NCBI RefSeq assembly: GCF_901482695.1
Contig: NZ_LR590484.1
Span: 992,001 to 1,056,000, forward strand
Direction: 5' to 3'
Source: Sphingobacterium thalpophilum
GTDB lineage: Bacteria > Bacteroidota > Bacteroidia > Sphingobacteriales > Sphingobacteriaceae
DNA: 64,000 nt
The notes under the pieces are model-generated. The model did not search any database, was not told the origin of the DNA, and worked only from the letters and a program-made list of their open reading frames with translations. Of the stretch, positions 1 to 8,500 are shown piece by piece. Position 1 is the stretch's first letter. Every line of letters starts with the position of its first letter. Position numbers and translations under genes: made by a program.

Positions 1-7
1 TAATAGG

Positions 8-634
8 ATGGGACGCAAAATATTTGCAAATTCCATAACAGTATATTTATCGCCCCTGGTCATGCTCGTTTTACTAGGGGCGCTCTTATTGACGTCCTGT
101 GAACCAGACCTGAAAGAGGTCGACCGGATTGCCAACTTAAAGAAAGAAGAAGCAGTGGATATATCACGCCACGTTGACATTATTTATAGTGACTCGTCCA
201 AAGTTAAAGCTAACCTGACAGCGCCCGAAATGCGCATCAAGCACGACAGTAGTCAGGTGTACATCTTCCCCAAGAGTATTAAAATCATTTTTTACGACGA
301 GAATCTCAAAGAAACACAACGTATTACCTCCGATCACGCGGTAAGAAAAGAGAAGGAGAAACTGACGATCTTCACGAAGAATGTGGTCGTGACCATCGCG
401 GATGGGTCAGTTTTTAAAACGGAAGAAATTATCTACGACGAAGGAGCCAAAGACCCCAACAGAACCTTTTACAACCATGTTCCGATCCAAGCGTTCTTTA
501 AAGATCAGCGAGGCAACCTGCAGGGAACCTCATTTAGCTCTGATAAAGACCTCTTGCATGCCAATATCCAGAATGCGACAGGCATGGTAATCATCAAAGA
601 CAACAGCTTGTTTCCAACGATAGGCGGCAGATAG
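8..634 (+). CDS. lptC: LPS export ABC transporter periplasmic protein LptC
   Basis: A 208-aa LptC-type protein. In the Lpt machine LptC is anchored in the inner membrane and passes lipopolysaccharide from LptBFG to the periplasmic LptA bridge. The N-terminus has a hydrophobic stretch at about residues 13-29 ending in LLLTSC (Cys31), so it is probably a lipoprotein instead of having the transmembrane anchor of E. coli LptC. The remainder is beta-rich, as expected for the OstA/LptC fold, with the family-typical run on external sequence, base-pair-like strands and a late Gly-Asn-Leu-Gln-Gly segment. It starts 7 bases into the window, so its upstream partners are not visible. The family call rests on overall resemblance; there is no catalytic motif to check. 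Confidence 0.85.
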   Translation: MGRKIFANSITVYLSPLVMLVLLGALLLTSCEPDLKEVDRIANLKKEEAVDISRHVDIIYSDSSKVKANLTAPEMRIKHDSSQVYIFPKSIKIIFYDENLKETQRITSDHAVRKEKEKLTIFTKNVVVTIADGSVFKTEEIIYDEGAKDPNRTFYNHVPIQAFFKDQRGNLQGTSFSSDKDLLHANIQNATGMVIIKDNSLFPTIGGR

Positions 635-890
635 CTCCACTGTTATCAAACAACACGTTCAGTTGATAAGGGGTCTTATTGTTTCGCGTCACGGTTATGC
701 CATCGCAGGAGGAGGCCAGCAACTCTCCAAAAAACAGCTTATACAATTTGTTTTCAAATTTGTTTTCTTACATTCAGGAAAATATTCCGTTTTTTTTTAT
801 AAAAATTGTATCTTGCACCGCATTTTGCTATGCTATGCATAAATTAACGAAATACAAGTATTTACACAATATAAACACAATAAGCAGACT
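635..890. other. Intergenic region upstream of the foldase gene
   Basis: There is no convincing gene here. A 73-codon frame beginning with TTG at 679 crosses the region and overlaps the next start, but it shows no family resemblance. The sequence is A/T-rich with a local direct repeat of AATTTGTTTTC near 750-775. A weak -7-like box, TATCTTGC at 809-816, may serve the downstream gene. Confidence 0.4.
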
Positions 891-2996
891 ATGGGATTAA
901 TGGGCTTTTTGCGTAACAAAGCTGGTATCATCTTGACAGCAGCAATGGCTATCGCAATTTTAGCATTTTTACTAGCCGATGTCGTTCGAGGAGGAGCTCC
1001 TTTTTGGGCAAGACATCAAAATCGTGTAGGGGAAGTCAACGGAACGGAAATTGAGTATCCTGAGTTCAACCAACAGGTAGAGCAAGCAGAAGAAATGTTC
1101 AAACAGCAAATGGGCGGCGCGGTCACTCCTCAGATGAGAACTTACGCCGTGCAACAGGTTTGGAATCAATTCTTGTCTAGAGAAATCTTGAAGAAAGAAA
1201 TTGAAAAAGTCGGTTTGACCGTGGGTAAAGACGAGTTGAATGATTTAGTAAAGGGGCCAAATCCTTCACCACAGATCGTTCAGGCTTTTACGAATCCCCA
1301 AACTGGACAATTCGACCATGGTCAATTGATGACTTTCATAAGCCAGATGAACACCGCTGGTAATCCAGCAGTGGCCCAACAGTGGGAAGCCTTGCTTGAA
1401 GGTGTACGCGATGAACGCCTAAGCAGTAAATATGGCGAATTGCTTTCCAACAGTGTATATGTAACGTCATTGGAAGCAAACGAAGAATACCAGGAGCGCA
1501 ATAAGCTGGCAAACTTTAAATATATTCTATTGGATTACGCTTCGGTAAAAGATGCGGACGTCAAATTATCAGATGCCGATTTTCAGCAATATTATGACGA
1601 ACATAAAAATATGTTCAAGACGCAGGAGGAAACCCGTGCCATCCAATATGTCGTTGTGGACGCCAAACCACTTGCCAAAGACTCATTGGCTGTAAAAGAG
1701 GCTATCAACAAACTGAAACAAGACCTGATTGTAGCTAAAGATGATTCCTTATTTGCGTCCATCAACTCGGACAACAAATACCCATTCACCTATGTGAAAA
1801 AAGGTCAGTTGAGTCCTTCTTTGGATTCCGTGGTATTCAATGTAGCAGCTGGTACTACAGTTGGTCCATTTTTAAATAATGGCGCTTATGAAATTGCAAA
1901 AGTCGTATCGACTGTAGTAGGTCCTGACTCAGTGAAAGCTTCTCATATCTTATTGGACCCAACTGCAGAAGGTGGTGTCGACAAGGCATTGGCAAAAGCA
2001 GATTCGATCAAAGGTCTAATTCAGAAAGGAGACAACTTTGCTGCCCTCGCAGTACAGTTCAGCAACGACCCCGGAAGTAAAAACAACGGTGGTGAGCTCG
2101 GTACGTTTACCAGAGGCCGTATGGTTCCTGAATTTGAAAAAGCTGTATTCGAAGGCAAAGCTGGCGAGATCAAAGTTGTCAAATCTCAGTTTGGTGTCCA
2201 TGTCATCAAAATAGAAAAACAGATCGGCACAGCCAAATATGTTAAAGTAGCCATCATTGACAAAGTTATCAGCAGCGGTAAAGAAACATTAAACAACGCG
2301 CATAGTAAAGCGACTGCATTCTTATCAGCTGCTACCGCGCAAAACTTTGCTCAGGAGGCGAAGAAGCTTGGACTTGAAGCGCGTACAGCTTCCCGCGTAT
2401 CGGCAATGGACAATGTACTCGACGGCGCTGAAGCTCCACGTGATTTGATTCGTTGGGCGTTTGAAGCTAAAAAAGGTGATGTTTCGGACAAAGTGTTTGA
2501 AACTGAAACTTCCTACATCTTGGCTCATTTAGTCAATATACAGCCTAAGGGAACACTTGCACTGGATGCAGTAAAAAAAGATATTGAACCTGCTGTAAGA
2601 AATATGGTGAAAGCAAGGCTGTTGAAAGAGAAATTTGACAAAGCTTTAGCCGGTGCTTCTTCAATTGATCAGGTCGCTCAGAAAGTAGGCAAATCAGCGA
2701 TCCAGGTGGAGAATGTTGTGTTTGCAAATCCGGTGATTCCTGGTGTCGCACTCGAAAACACAGTAGTAGGTACCGTATTCGGTCTGCAGCCAAACAAGCC
2801 TTCCAAAGCAATCGAGGGCAACACAGGTGTCTATGTGGTACAGGTAAATGGTTTCACCAATCCGGCGGCAATCCCTGACATCAATGCGCAAAAGAAACAA
2901 ATGCTTGCTGCTAAAGCTCAACGCGCGTGGGGATCGATCTTCCGTGCATTACAGGACAAAGCTGAAATCATTGACAATAGAGTGAAATTCTTTTAG
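891..2996 (+). CDS. PpiD-like membrane-anchored peptidylprolyl isomerase (SurA N-terminal and parvulin domains)
   Basis: A 701-aa periplasmic foldase. An N-terminal membrane segment (about residues 10-30) anchors it to the inner membrane. It is followed by a SurA/PpiD-type chaperone region with the family-typical VGEVNGTEIEYPEFNQ stretch. A single canonical parvulin domain lies at about 343-444, beginning VKASHILL and containing GGELGTFTRGRMVPEFE and the FGVHVIKI end. A long C-terminal chaperone-like region follows. These proteins help outer-membrane and secreted proteins fold as they leave the Sec channel. ATG 891 and ATG 900 are both possible starts and would differ by only three residues. 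A strong terminator follows directly, so this is the end of its transcript. Confidence 0.88.
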   Translation: MGLMGFLRNKAGIILTAAMAIAILAFLLADVVRGGAPFWARHQNRVGEVNGTEIEYPEFNQQVEQAEEMFKQQMGGAVTPQMRTYAVQQVWNQFLSREILKKEIEKVGLTVGKDELNDLVKGPNPSPQIVQAFTNPQTGQFDHGQLMTFISQMNTAGNPAVAQQWEALLEGVRDERLSSKYGELLSNSVYVTSLEANEEYQERNKLANFKYILLDYASVKDADVKLSDADFQQYYDEHKNMFKTQEETRAIQYVVVDAKPLAKDSLAVKEAINKLKQDLIVAKDDSLFASINSDNKYPFTYVKKGQLSPSLDSVVFNVAAGTTVGPFLNNGAYEIAKVVSTVVGPDSVKASHILLDPTAEGGVDKALAKADSIKGLIQKGDNFAALAVQFSNDPGSKNNGGELGTFTRGRMVPEFEKAVFEGKAGEIKVVKSQFGVHVIKIEKQIGTAKYVKVAIIDKVISSGKETLNNAHSKATAFLSAATAQNFAQEAKKLGLEARTASRVSAMDNVLDGAEAPRDLIRWAFEAKKGDVSDKVFETETSYILAHLVNIQPKGTLALDAVKKDIEPAVRNMVKARLLKEKFDKALAGASSIDQVAQKVGKSAIQVENVVFANPVIPGVALENTVVGTVFGLQPNKPSKAIEGNTGVYVVQVNGFTNPAAIPDINAQKKQMLAAKAQRAWGSIFRALQDKAEIIDNRVKFF

Positions 2997-3018
2997 AAGA
3001 TTTTTGAGTAAATTTGTA

Positions 3019-3048
3019 ACCGGACGAATTATCGTCCGGTTTTTTTTT
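3019..3048 (+). terminator. Rho-independent terminator after the foldase gene
   Basis: A 9-bp perfect stem ACCGGACGA/TCGTCCGGT with a 4-base loop is followed by a run of nine T. It lies 22 bases after the stop codon and just before the next start at 3057. Confidence 0.9.
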
Positions 3049-3056
3049 GATAGGAT

Positions 3057-3569
3057 ATGGATATTCAAACAAATATTGTCAATAAGGTTGCACAGAGTGG
3101 CTTGATCACGGTGGATCTGGCAGATTATCACCCTCATGCTGATAATGTATTATATGACATTAAAGATAATTTATTCCACGGATTGATTCTAAAGGAGAAA
3201 GACTTCCGCGAATTCATAAAATCGCACGACTGGTCACAGTATACAGGCAAACATGTAGCGATCACTTGCAGCGCAGATGCCATCGTGCCTACCTGGGCCT
3301 ATATGCTACTGGCCAATAAGCTTGAACCCTATGCTGCTACTGTCATCTTCGGCGACCTGGACGAACTCCTGCGTATCCAGTATGCCGCCGCCATAGAACA
3401 CATCGATATGGAGCAATATCGGGACCAGCGGGTCGTTGTAAAAGGCTGTGGCGACATTCAAATTCCGGAATCTGCCTTTGTGCAATTTACCGTGAGACTC
3501 AGCAAAGTAGCAAAAAGTATCATGTACGGTGAGCCCTGTTCGACAGTTCCCGTTTTTAAGAGAAAATAA
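3057..3569 (+). CDS. DUF2480 family protein
   Basis: A 170-aa protein that I recognise as DUF2480, a conserved Bacteroidota family of unknown function. There is no signal peptide or membrane segment, so it is probably cytoplasmic. Visible features are the family-like opening (NIVNKVAQSGLITVDLADY), a central DWSQYTGKHVAITCSADAIVP stretch and a C-terminal VVVKGCGDIQIPESAFVQ run. In related genomes I recall it near iron-sulfur (SUF) genes, but none are present here, so no role is assigned. It starts only 9 bases after the preceding terminator and is followed closely by a DUF3108 gene. Confidence 0.8.
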   Translation: MDIQTNIVNKVAQSGLITVDLADYHPHADNVLYDIKDNLFHGLILKEKDFREFIKSHDWSQYTGKHVAITCSADAIVPTWAYMLLANKLEPYAATVIFGDLDELLRIQYAAAIEHIDMEQYRDQRVVVKGCGDIQIPESAFVQFTVRLSKVAKSIMYGEPCSTVPVFKRK

Positions 3570-3605
3570 CATTTTCTTTCAAACAAATTTCGTAAACTTA
3601 CGTAC

Positions 3606-4391
3606 ATGAAACTTATATCGACTTTGCTCCTTTACTTATCCGTTTTTGTAAGTACTGTTTTCGCGCAAGACCTGCCCCATTTGAAGGAATCTGCCTTTAA
3701 AGCAGGAGAAAAATTAAAGTATAGATTACGTTATGGTATTATCTCGGCTGCAACGGGAACTTTGACTGTGAGCGAAGCCAAAGATGGACAGGGGAATCCG
3801 GCGTTCCATCTGTATGCTGCTGGCAGAACAGCCGGAGCATTCTCCATATACACGGTAAGAAATGAGTATAACTCCTATATAAATAGCAGAACATTTTTAC
3901 CTTATTACTACACGGAAAACATCCGTGAGGGCGGCTACAGACGCAACGATAAAGTCCGCTTTAATCAAGAAGCACGCACAGTGTCCGGCAATAAAGGAAA
4001 TTTCACCTCAAAAGTTGACCAAACATTTGATTTGTTATCGTCCTACTATTTTGCACGCAATCTGGACTTATCTTCCGTAAAGCCGGGGGAATCCTTTAAA
4101 CTGACTTACTTCCTTAATGATGAAATCGCCACATTAGGGATACAATATATCGGAATCGAAAAAATAAAAACCGAGTTAGGCACGTTGGAGTGCCTCAAAT
4201 TTAGTCCTGAAATCAAACCGGGACGTATCTTTAAGAAAAATAGCAAACTTTATCTATGGGTTACCAACGATGGTAACCGGATCCCGGTTAAGGCCAACGT
4301 CGATATATTGATCGGTTCGGTCACCTTAGAGCTTTTGGAGGCACAGGGGCTAAAACATAAACTGGGACAGAGAGCGAGCTACTCAAAATAA
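3606..4391 (+). CDS. DUF3108 domain-containing exported protein
   Basis: A 261-aa secreted protein. A clear signal peptide (hydrophobic residues about 4-18, cleavage after VFA at about residue 20) is followed by a beta-rich domain of the DUF3108 type, with the family-typical GEKLKYRLRYGIISAATGTL start and a late ELGTLECLKFSP segment. Function is unknown; the fold is LolA/LppX-like in related families, which would suit handling of lipid or cell-envelope material, but this is inference. It is five bases from the next gene at 4397, so the two are probably co-transcribed. Confidence 0.8.
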   Translation: MKLISTLLLYLSVFVSTVFAQDLPHLKESAFKAGEKLKYRLRYGIISAATGTLTVSEAKDGQGNPAFHLYAAGRTAGAFSIYTVRNEYNSYINSRTFLPYYYTENIREGGYRRNDKVRFNQEARTVSGNKGNFTSKVDQTFDLLSSYYFARNLDLSSVKPGESFKLTYFLNDEIATLGIQYIGIEKIKTELGTLECLKFSPEIKPGRIFKKNSKLYLWVTNDGNRIPVKANVDILIGSVTLELLEAQGLKHKLGQRASYSK

Positions 4392-4396
4392 CAATA

Positions 4397-4960
4397 ATGA
4401 TTGAAGTAGGAAATGTGTTGGTACACGAAGATCTGATCAATAACGACTTTGTGTGTAATCTATCAAAATGTAAAGGGATCTGCTGTATCGAAGGGGATTC
4501 AGGTGCGCCTTTATTGGAAAGTGAAAAGGCTATTCTGGAGGAAATTTATCCAAAGGTAAAACCCTACATGACGGCCAAGGGCATTGAAGCCATTGAAGAA
4601 CAAGGCAAATACGTGGTCGATATAGATGGTGATCTGACCACCACCTGTGTGGACGGGAATAAGGAGTGTGCGTACGTTACCTGGGAAAATGGTATTACGA
4701 AATGTGCTATCGAAAAAGCTTACGAACTTGGCGAGATACATTGGCGCAAACCCATTTCATGCCATCTCTATCCGATTCGCACGACACATTATCCCGAGTT
4801 TGACGTGCTTCATTATGACCGATGGCATATCTGCAAAGATGCCTGCACCTTTGGCAAAGAATTGCAGGTTCCGGTATATAAGTTTCTGAAGGATCCGCTG
4901 ATCCGAACTTATGGCGAAGAATGGTACAAAAATCTGGAAAAAGCAGTGGATGAGTTATAA
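4397..4960 (+). CDS. DUF3109 family cysteine-rich protein
   Basis: A 187-aa protein of the DUF3109 family, related to the zinc/iron-chelating YkgJ group. Cysteines are the outstanding feature: Cys20, Cys25 and the Cys29-Cys30 pair in a CNLSKCKGICC block, then TTCVDG, KECAY, TKCAI, ISCHLYPIR, HICKDAC. This pattern suggests a bound metal or Fe-S cluster, although the family's function is not established. No signal peptide is present. It lies five bases after the DUF3108 gene and 50 bases before the prenyl synthase, so an operon of at least the first two genes is likely. Confidence 0.83.
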   Translation: MIEVGNVLVHEDLINNDFVCNLSKCKGICCIEGDSGAPLLESEKAILEEIYPKVKPYMTAKGIEAIEEQGKYVVDIDGDLTTTCVDGNKECAYVTWENGITKCAIEKAYELGEIHWRKPISCHLYPIRTTHYPEFDVLHYDRWHICKDACTFGKELQVPVYKFLKDPLIRTYGEEWYKNLEKAVDEL

Positions 4961-5010
4961 CAAAATTATTATCTTTAAGCTTTAACTACTTTGGTATTTC
5001 ACCCTAATTC

Positions 5011-5982
5011 ATGTCAAAATTAAAAGAGATCCAACGCCCTATTGCCCACGAACTTGAAGCTTTCGAAAAGAAGTTTAAGGCTTCCATGAAAAGCTCCGTT
5101 CCACTGTTGGATCGTATTACCCAATACCTAATCAAACGAAAAGGCAAACAAATGCGGCCGATGTTTGTATTCTTTTCTGCAGGGATCTGTAATGGAATCA
5201 ACGAATCGACATATAGAGGAGCTGCTTTGGTAGAATTGTTGCATACAGCCTCATTGGTTCATGACGATGTAGTCGACAACTCCTATGAACGGAGGGGCTT
5301 CTTTTCGATCAATGCGCTGTGGAAAAACAAGATCGCTGTACTGGTGGGAGATTTTCTGTTGTCCAGGGGCTTATTGCTGTCTGTAAAACATCAGGATTAC
5401 CACCTGCTGAAGATCGTATCGGAGGCGGTAGACCAGATGAGTGAGGGCGAGTTGCTCCAAATCGAAAAAGCGCGCAAGCTGGACATCGAGGAGTCCATTT
5501 ACTTCGAAGTAATACGGAAGAAAACGGCCTCCCTGATCGCCTCTTGCTGTGCCTGTGGCGCCGCGTCGTCCAATGCTGATCAGCAGACCGTGGACAAGCT
5601 GCATCAGTTTGGTGAGAAAATCGGCATTGCATTTCAGATCAAAGACGATCTGTTTGACTTTGGACTGGATGATGTAGGCAAACCGGTAGGAAATGATATT
5701 AAGGAAAAAAAGATGACCTTGCCTTTGATCTATGCCCTCAGCCAGACCAGTTCAAGTGAAAAACGGCGAATCATCAATCTGGTTCGAAACCACAATGAAG
5801 ATCAAAAAAAAGTCGCCGAAGTTATTGACTTTGTCCGCACTAGCGGCGGTCTGGATTATGCCGCAGAAAAAATGCGACAATATCAGCAGGAGGCATTCCA
5901 GATCCTGGAAGCTTTTCCCGAGAATGAATACAAGGCAGCATTGCTTCAATTAGTAAAATATACAACAGAAAGAAAAAAATAA
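5011..5982 (+). CDS. Polyprenyl diphosphate synthase (octaprenyl/heptaprenyl type)
   Basis: A 323-aa trans-isoprenyl diphosphate synthase, which condenses isopentenyl diphosphate onto an allylic primer to make the side chain of menaquinone. Both aspartate-rich motifs are seen: the first at Asp85-Asp86-x-x-Asp89 in LVHDDVVDN, followed by RRG, and the second at Asp212-Asp213-x-x-Asp216 in QIKDDLFDF. The GKQMRP segment near residue 47 binds isopentenyl diphosphate. Length and motif spacing fit long-chain (IspB/HepT-like) enzymes; chain length cannot be read from sequence by eye. Its stop codon overlaps the next start by one base (TAATG), indicating translational coupling to the TerC gene. Confidence 0.9.
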   Translation: MSKLKEIQRPIAHELEAFEKKFKASMKSSVPLLDRITQYLIKRKGKQMRPMFVFFSAGICNGINESTYRGAALVELLHTASLVHDDVVDNSYERRGFFSINALWKNKIAVLVGDFLLSRGLLLSVKHQDYHLLKIVSEAVDQMSEGELLQIEKARKLDIEESIYFEVIRKKTASLIASCCACGAASSNADQQTVDKLHQFGEKIGIAFQIKDDLFDFGLDDVGKPVGNDIKEKKMTLPLIYALSQTSSSEKRRIINLVRNHNEDQKKVAEVIDFVRTSGGLDYAAEKMRQYQQEAFQILEAFPENEYKAALLQLVKYTTERKK

Positions 5983-7031
5983 TGAGTCACGAATTAATGT
6001 TTTTTGGAGGTTTTCTTATCTTCATTGCGCTGATGCTCGCCATTGACCTTGGCTTGTTTTCTGGCGACAAACCGGTGAGCCTGAAAATGGCCGCGATCAT
6101 GAGTGCAATCTGGGTGCTCTTTTCTCTGGGCTTCTACTGGTTACTCCGTCACTACGGGTTTGAGTTACACAATATCCATGATCTGGACCATCTACAACAG
6201 ATTATTGTTAAGCATCATCACGACATTAAGATTATCCCGGGAGATTTAGCTGCTAGCCTGGACATCTATAACAAGAATCTTGGCCTTGAATATTTAACGG
6301 GCTATGTGGTCGAATATGCACTGTCCGTAGATAATATCTTTGTTATGGTATTGCTATTTACTTCCTTTGGCATTCCCGAACGTTATTATCATAAGGTGCT
6401 GGTCTGGGGCATCCTAGGCGCTATCGTTATGCGTTTCCTCTTTATTTTCCTGGGCGCAACTTTAATCGCCAAGTTTGGCTGGATCCTGTATGTTTTTGGT
6501 GCCTTCCTGGTGTTTACGGGTATAAAAATGTTTATCAACCGCAACCAGGAAGAAGAGGTTGACCCGCAAAACCACCCCGTGGTTAAATTCGCATCCAAGT
6601 ATTTCAAAGTAACACCTAAGCTGGACGCTGGCCATTTCTTCCATATCGAAAATGGCGTGAAATATATGACGCCGCTTTTCCTGGTATTGCTTGTCATCGA
6701 ATTTACCGACCTCATATTTGCCGTCGATTCGATCCCAGCGATTTTCTCGGTGACCAAAGACCCCTATATCGTCTTTTTTTCCAATATTTTTGCGATCCTC
6801 GGACTGCGGTCGATGTTCTTCTTATTGGTCAATATTATCCATAAATTCCAATACTTAAAAGTAGGTTTAGCATTTTTATTGGTTTTCATCGGTCTGAAGA
6901 TGCTGCTGCACCACTGGTTAGCCGAAGTGGGCTTTACTACGACGCATTCTCTTATTGTGATCATTAGTATACTTGCATTAAGTATCATTGCCTCACTCCT
7001 ATTTCCAAAGAAAAAGAATATCCCAGCATAA
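5982..7031 (+). CDS. TerC/Alx family integral membrane protein
   Basis: A 349-aa membrane protein of the TerC family, with about nine hydrophobic segments and the conserved acidic membrane motifs EYALSVDNIFV and EFTDLIFAVDSIPAIFSVT. Family members export Mn2+ or assist metal loading of exported proteins, and some confer tellurite resistance. Histidines are plentiful in the first loop (HNIHDLDHLQ, KHHHD). It is coupled by a one-base overlap to the polyprenyl synthase, an unusual metabolic partner, and is followed by a terminator. No yybP-ykoY-type Mn2+ riboswitch is seen, which is expected because it has no separate leader. Confidence 0.88.
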   Translation: MSHELMFFGGFLIFIALMLAIDLGLFSGDKPVSLKMAAIMSAIWVLFSLGFYWLLRHYGFELHNIHDLDHLQQIIVKHHHDIKIIPGDLAASLDIYNKNLGLEYLTGYVVEYALSVDNIFVMVLLFTSFGIPERYYHKVLVWGILGAIVMRFLFIFLGATLIAKFGWILYVFGAFLVFTGIKMFINRNQEEEVDPQNHPVVKFASKYFKVTPKLDAGHFFHIENGVKYMTPLFLVLLVIEFTDLIFAVDSIPAIFSVTKDPYIVFFSNIFAILGLRSMFFLLVNIIHKFQYLKVGLAFLLVFIGLKMLLHHWLAEVGFTTTHSLIVIISILALSIIASLLFPKKKNIPA

Positions 7032-7035
7032 TAAT

Positions 7036-7067
7036 ACAGGGGCCGTTGAATACGGCCCTCTGTTTTT
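7036..7067 (+). terminator. Rho-independent terminator after the TerC gene
   Basis: The stem pairs GGGCCGT with ACGGCCC, extended by ACAG/CTGT with a bulge, has a 5-base loop and is followed by TTTTT. It lies 5 bases after the stop. Confidence 0.8.
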
Positions 7068-7213
7068 CAGTACCCTCCACCTATAGCCGCTGATTCGATC
7101 AAACGAATCAAAATCGAGCTTCTTTTTTAGAACAATTATTTTACAGAGGAATGGGCCTTACTAAATTTAATTTATTTATTTTAGCACCACTTTAAATTAA
7201 CAACATACTAACA

Positions 7214-8401
7214 ATGAATTGGAATAAATCGATTGTACTGGCTGCTTCTCTTTTCGCAGCTTCGTTCCAGGTACAAGCACAGGACAATTTGATCAATGCC
7301 CTAAAAGCAAATCAAAATGACAATAGTAAATCGGGGTTTACATTTACAGAAGTGATCAACCTTGGTAATACTTCGATTAAAGATCAAGGTTCTTCCGGTA
7401 CATGCTGGTCCTATTCTGGCAACTCCTTTTTGGAGTCAGAGATGATCCGTATGGGCAAAAAACCGGTTGAAATTTCTCAGATCTTTACTGCTCGCAATAC
7501 CTACCTGGACAAAGCACGCACGTATGTCCGTCTCCATGGAGGACTATCTTTGGGTGAAGGTGGCCAGTTTCACGATGTATTGAATTCATACCGCAAATAC
7601 GGCGCAATGCCACAGTCCGCATATACTGGATTGCATTACGGAACTACCCGCAACAACTTTGGCGAAATGACCTCCATGCTGGATGCTATGCTCGGGTCTA
7701 TTGTCAAAGGCAAAACATTAACGCCAAACTGGGAAAAGGCCTACACGGCAGCCATGGACTCCTATCTGGGTGAAGTTCCTGAAAAATTCGAGTACAACGG
7801 GAAATCGTATACGCCACGTACCTTCGCGGATCAAGTAATCGGCATCAACCCAGACGACTACGTAGGTATTGCTTCGGTCACCGATCATCCTTATTACAGT
7901 CAGTTTGTTCTGTTGATTCCGGACAACTGGTCATTCGACCGTTTTTACAACGTGCAGATGAATGATCTGACAGATATCATTGACAATGCCCTACAAAAAG
8001 GATACACGGTTGCCTGGGCAACGGATGTATCGGAAAAAGGATTTTCCTGGAAAAATGGTGTTGCCTACGTACCAGAAAAACCATTTGAGCAAATGACTGA
8101 TCAGGAAAAGGCGACGATGTTTGTTGGACCTAAACCTGAAATGAAAATAACACCAGAAGAGAGACAAAAAGCCTTCGACAACTGGCAGACAACTGACGAT
8201 CATGGAATGCACATCGTTGGTCTGGTCAAGGACCAAAATGGTAAAGAATATTACATCGTGAAAAACTCATGGGGTACCTCCAATGATTACAAAGGTTATC
8301 TATATGCCACAAAGGAATTTGTACGCTATAAAACAACTTCTTTGCTGTTACACAAAGATGGCTTGTCCAAAGATTTAAAATCCAAGATAAATATCAAATA
8401 A
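7214..8401 (+). CDS. C1 family (bleomycin hydrolase/aminopeptidase C type) cysteine peptidase, exported
   Basis: A 395-aa papain-like peptidase of the PepC/bleomycin hydrolase group (C1B). The catalytic residues are visible: Cys64 in DQGSSGTCWSYSG, His330 in DDHGMHI and Asn351 in VKNSWG. The first 22 residues form a signal peptide (MNWNKSIVLAAS... to VQAQ), so unlike cytoplasmic PepC it probably acts in the periplasm, trimming peptides there. Length is a little below the usual 440-450 residues. A TATTTTAG box at 7177-7184 is a possible promoter element. It is transcribed alone, bounded by terminators on both sides. Confidence 0.87.
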   Translation: MNWNKSIVLAASLFAASFQVQAQDNLINALKANQNDNSKSGFTFTEVINLGNTSIKDQGSSGTCWSYSGNSFLESEMIRMGKKPVEISQIFTARNTYLDKARTYVRLHGGLSLGEGGQFHDVLNSYRKYGAMPQSAYTGLHYGTTRNNFGEMTSMLDAMLGSIVKGKTLTPNWEKAYTAAMDSYLGEVPEKFEYNGKSYTPRTFADQVIGINPDDYVGIASVTDHPYYSQFVLLIPDNWSFDRFYNVQMNDLTDIIDNALQKGYTVAWATDVSEKGFSWKNGVAYVPEKPFEQMTDQEKATMFVGPKPEMKITPEERQKAFDNWQTTDDHGMHIVGLVKDQNGKEYYIVKNSWGTSNDYKGYLYATKEFVRYKTTSLLLHKDGLSKDLKSKINIK

Positions 8402-8418
8402 GGGATTTATCAAGCTTT

Positions 8419-8460
8419 AAAAACACCTCTGAAATATTAATTTCAGAGGTGTTTTTGTTT
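8419..8460 (+). terminator. Rho-independent terminator after the C1 peptidase gene
   Basis: A 16-bp perfect inverted repeat (AAAAACACCTCTGAAA and its complement) with a 6-base loop and a T-rich tail. Confidence 0.92.
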
Positions 8461-8500
8461 TGGAATTAATTTAATAACTTAAACCTAATTATGAATCTAG

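Noticed and set aside
679..900. A 73-codon TTG-started frame
   Set aside because: It overlaps the foldase start and shows no family resemblance.
7071..7213. Possible riboswitch in front of the C1 peptidase gene
   Set aside because: Only a weak -7-like box is readable; no paired structure of note.
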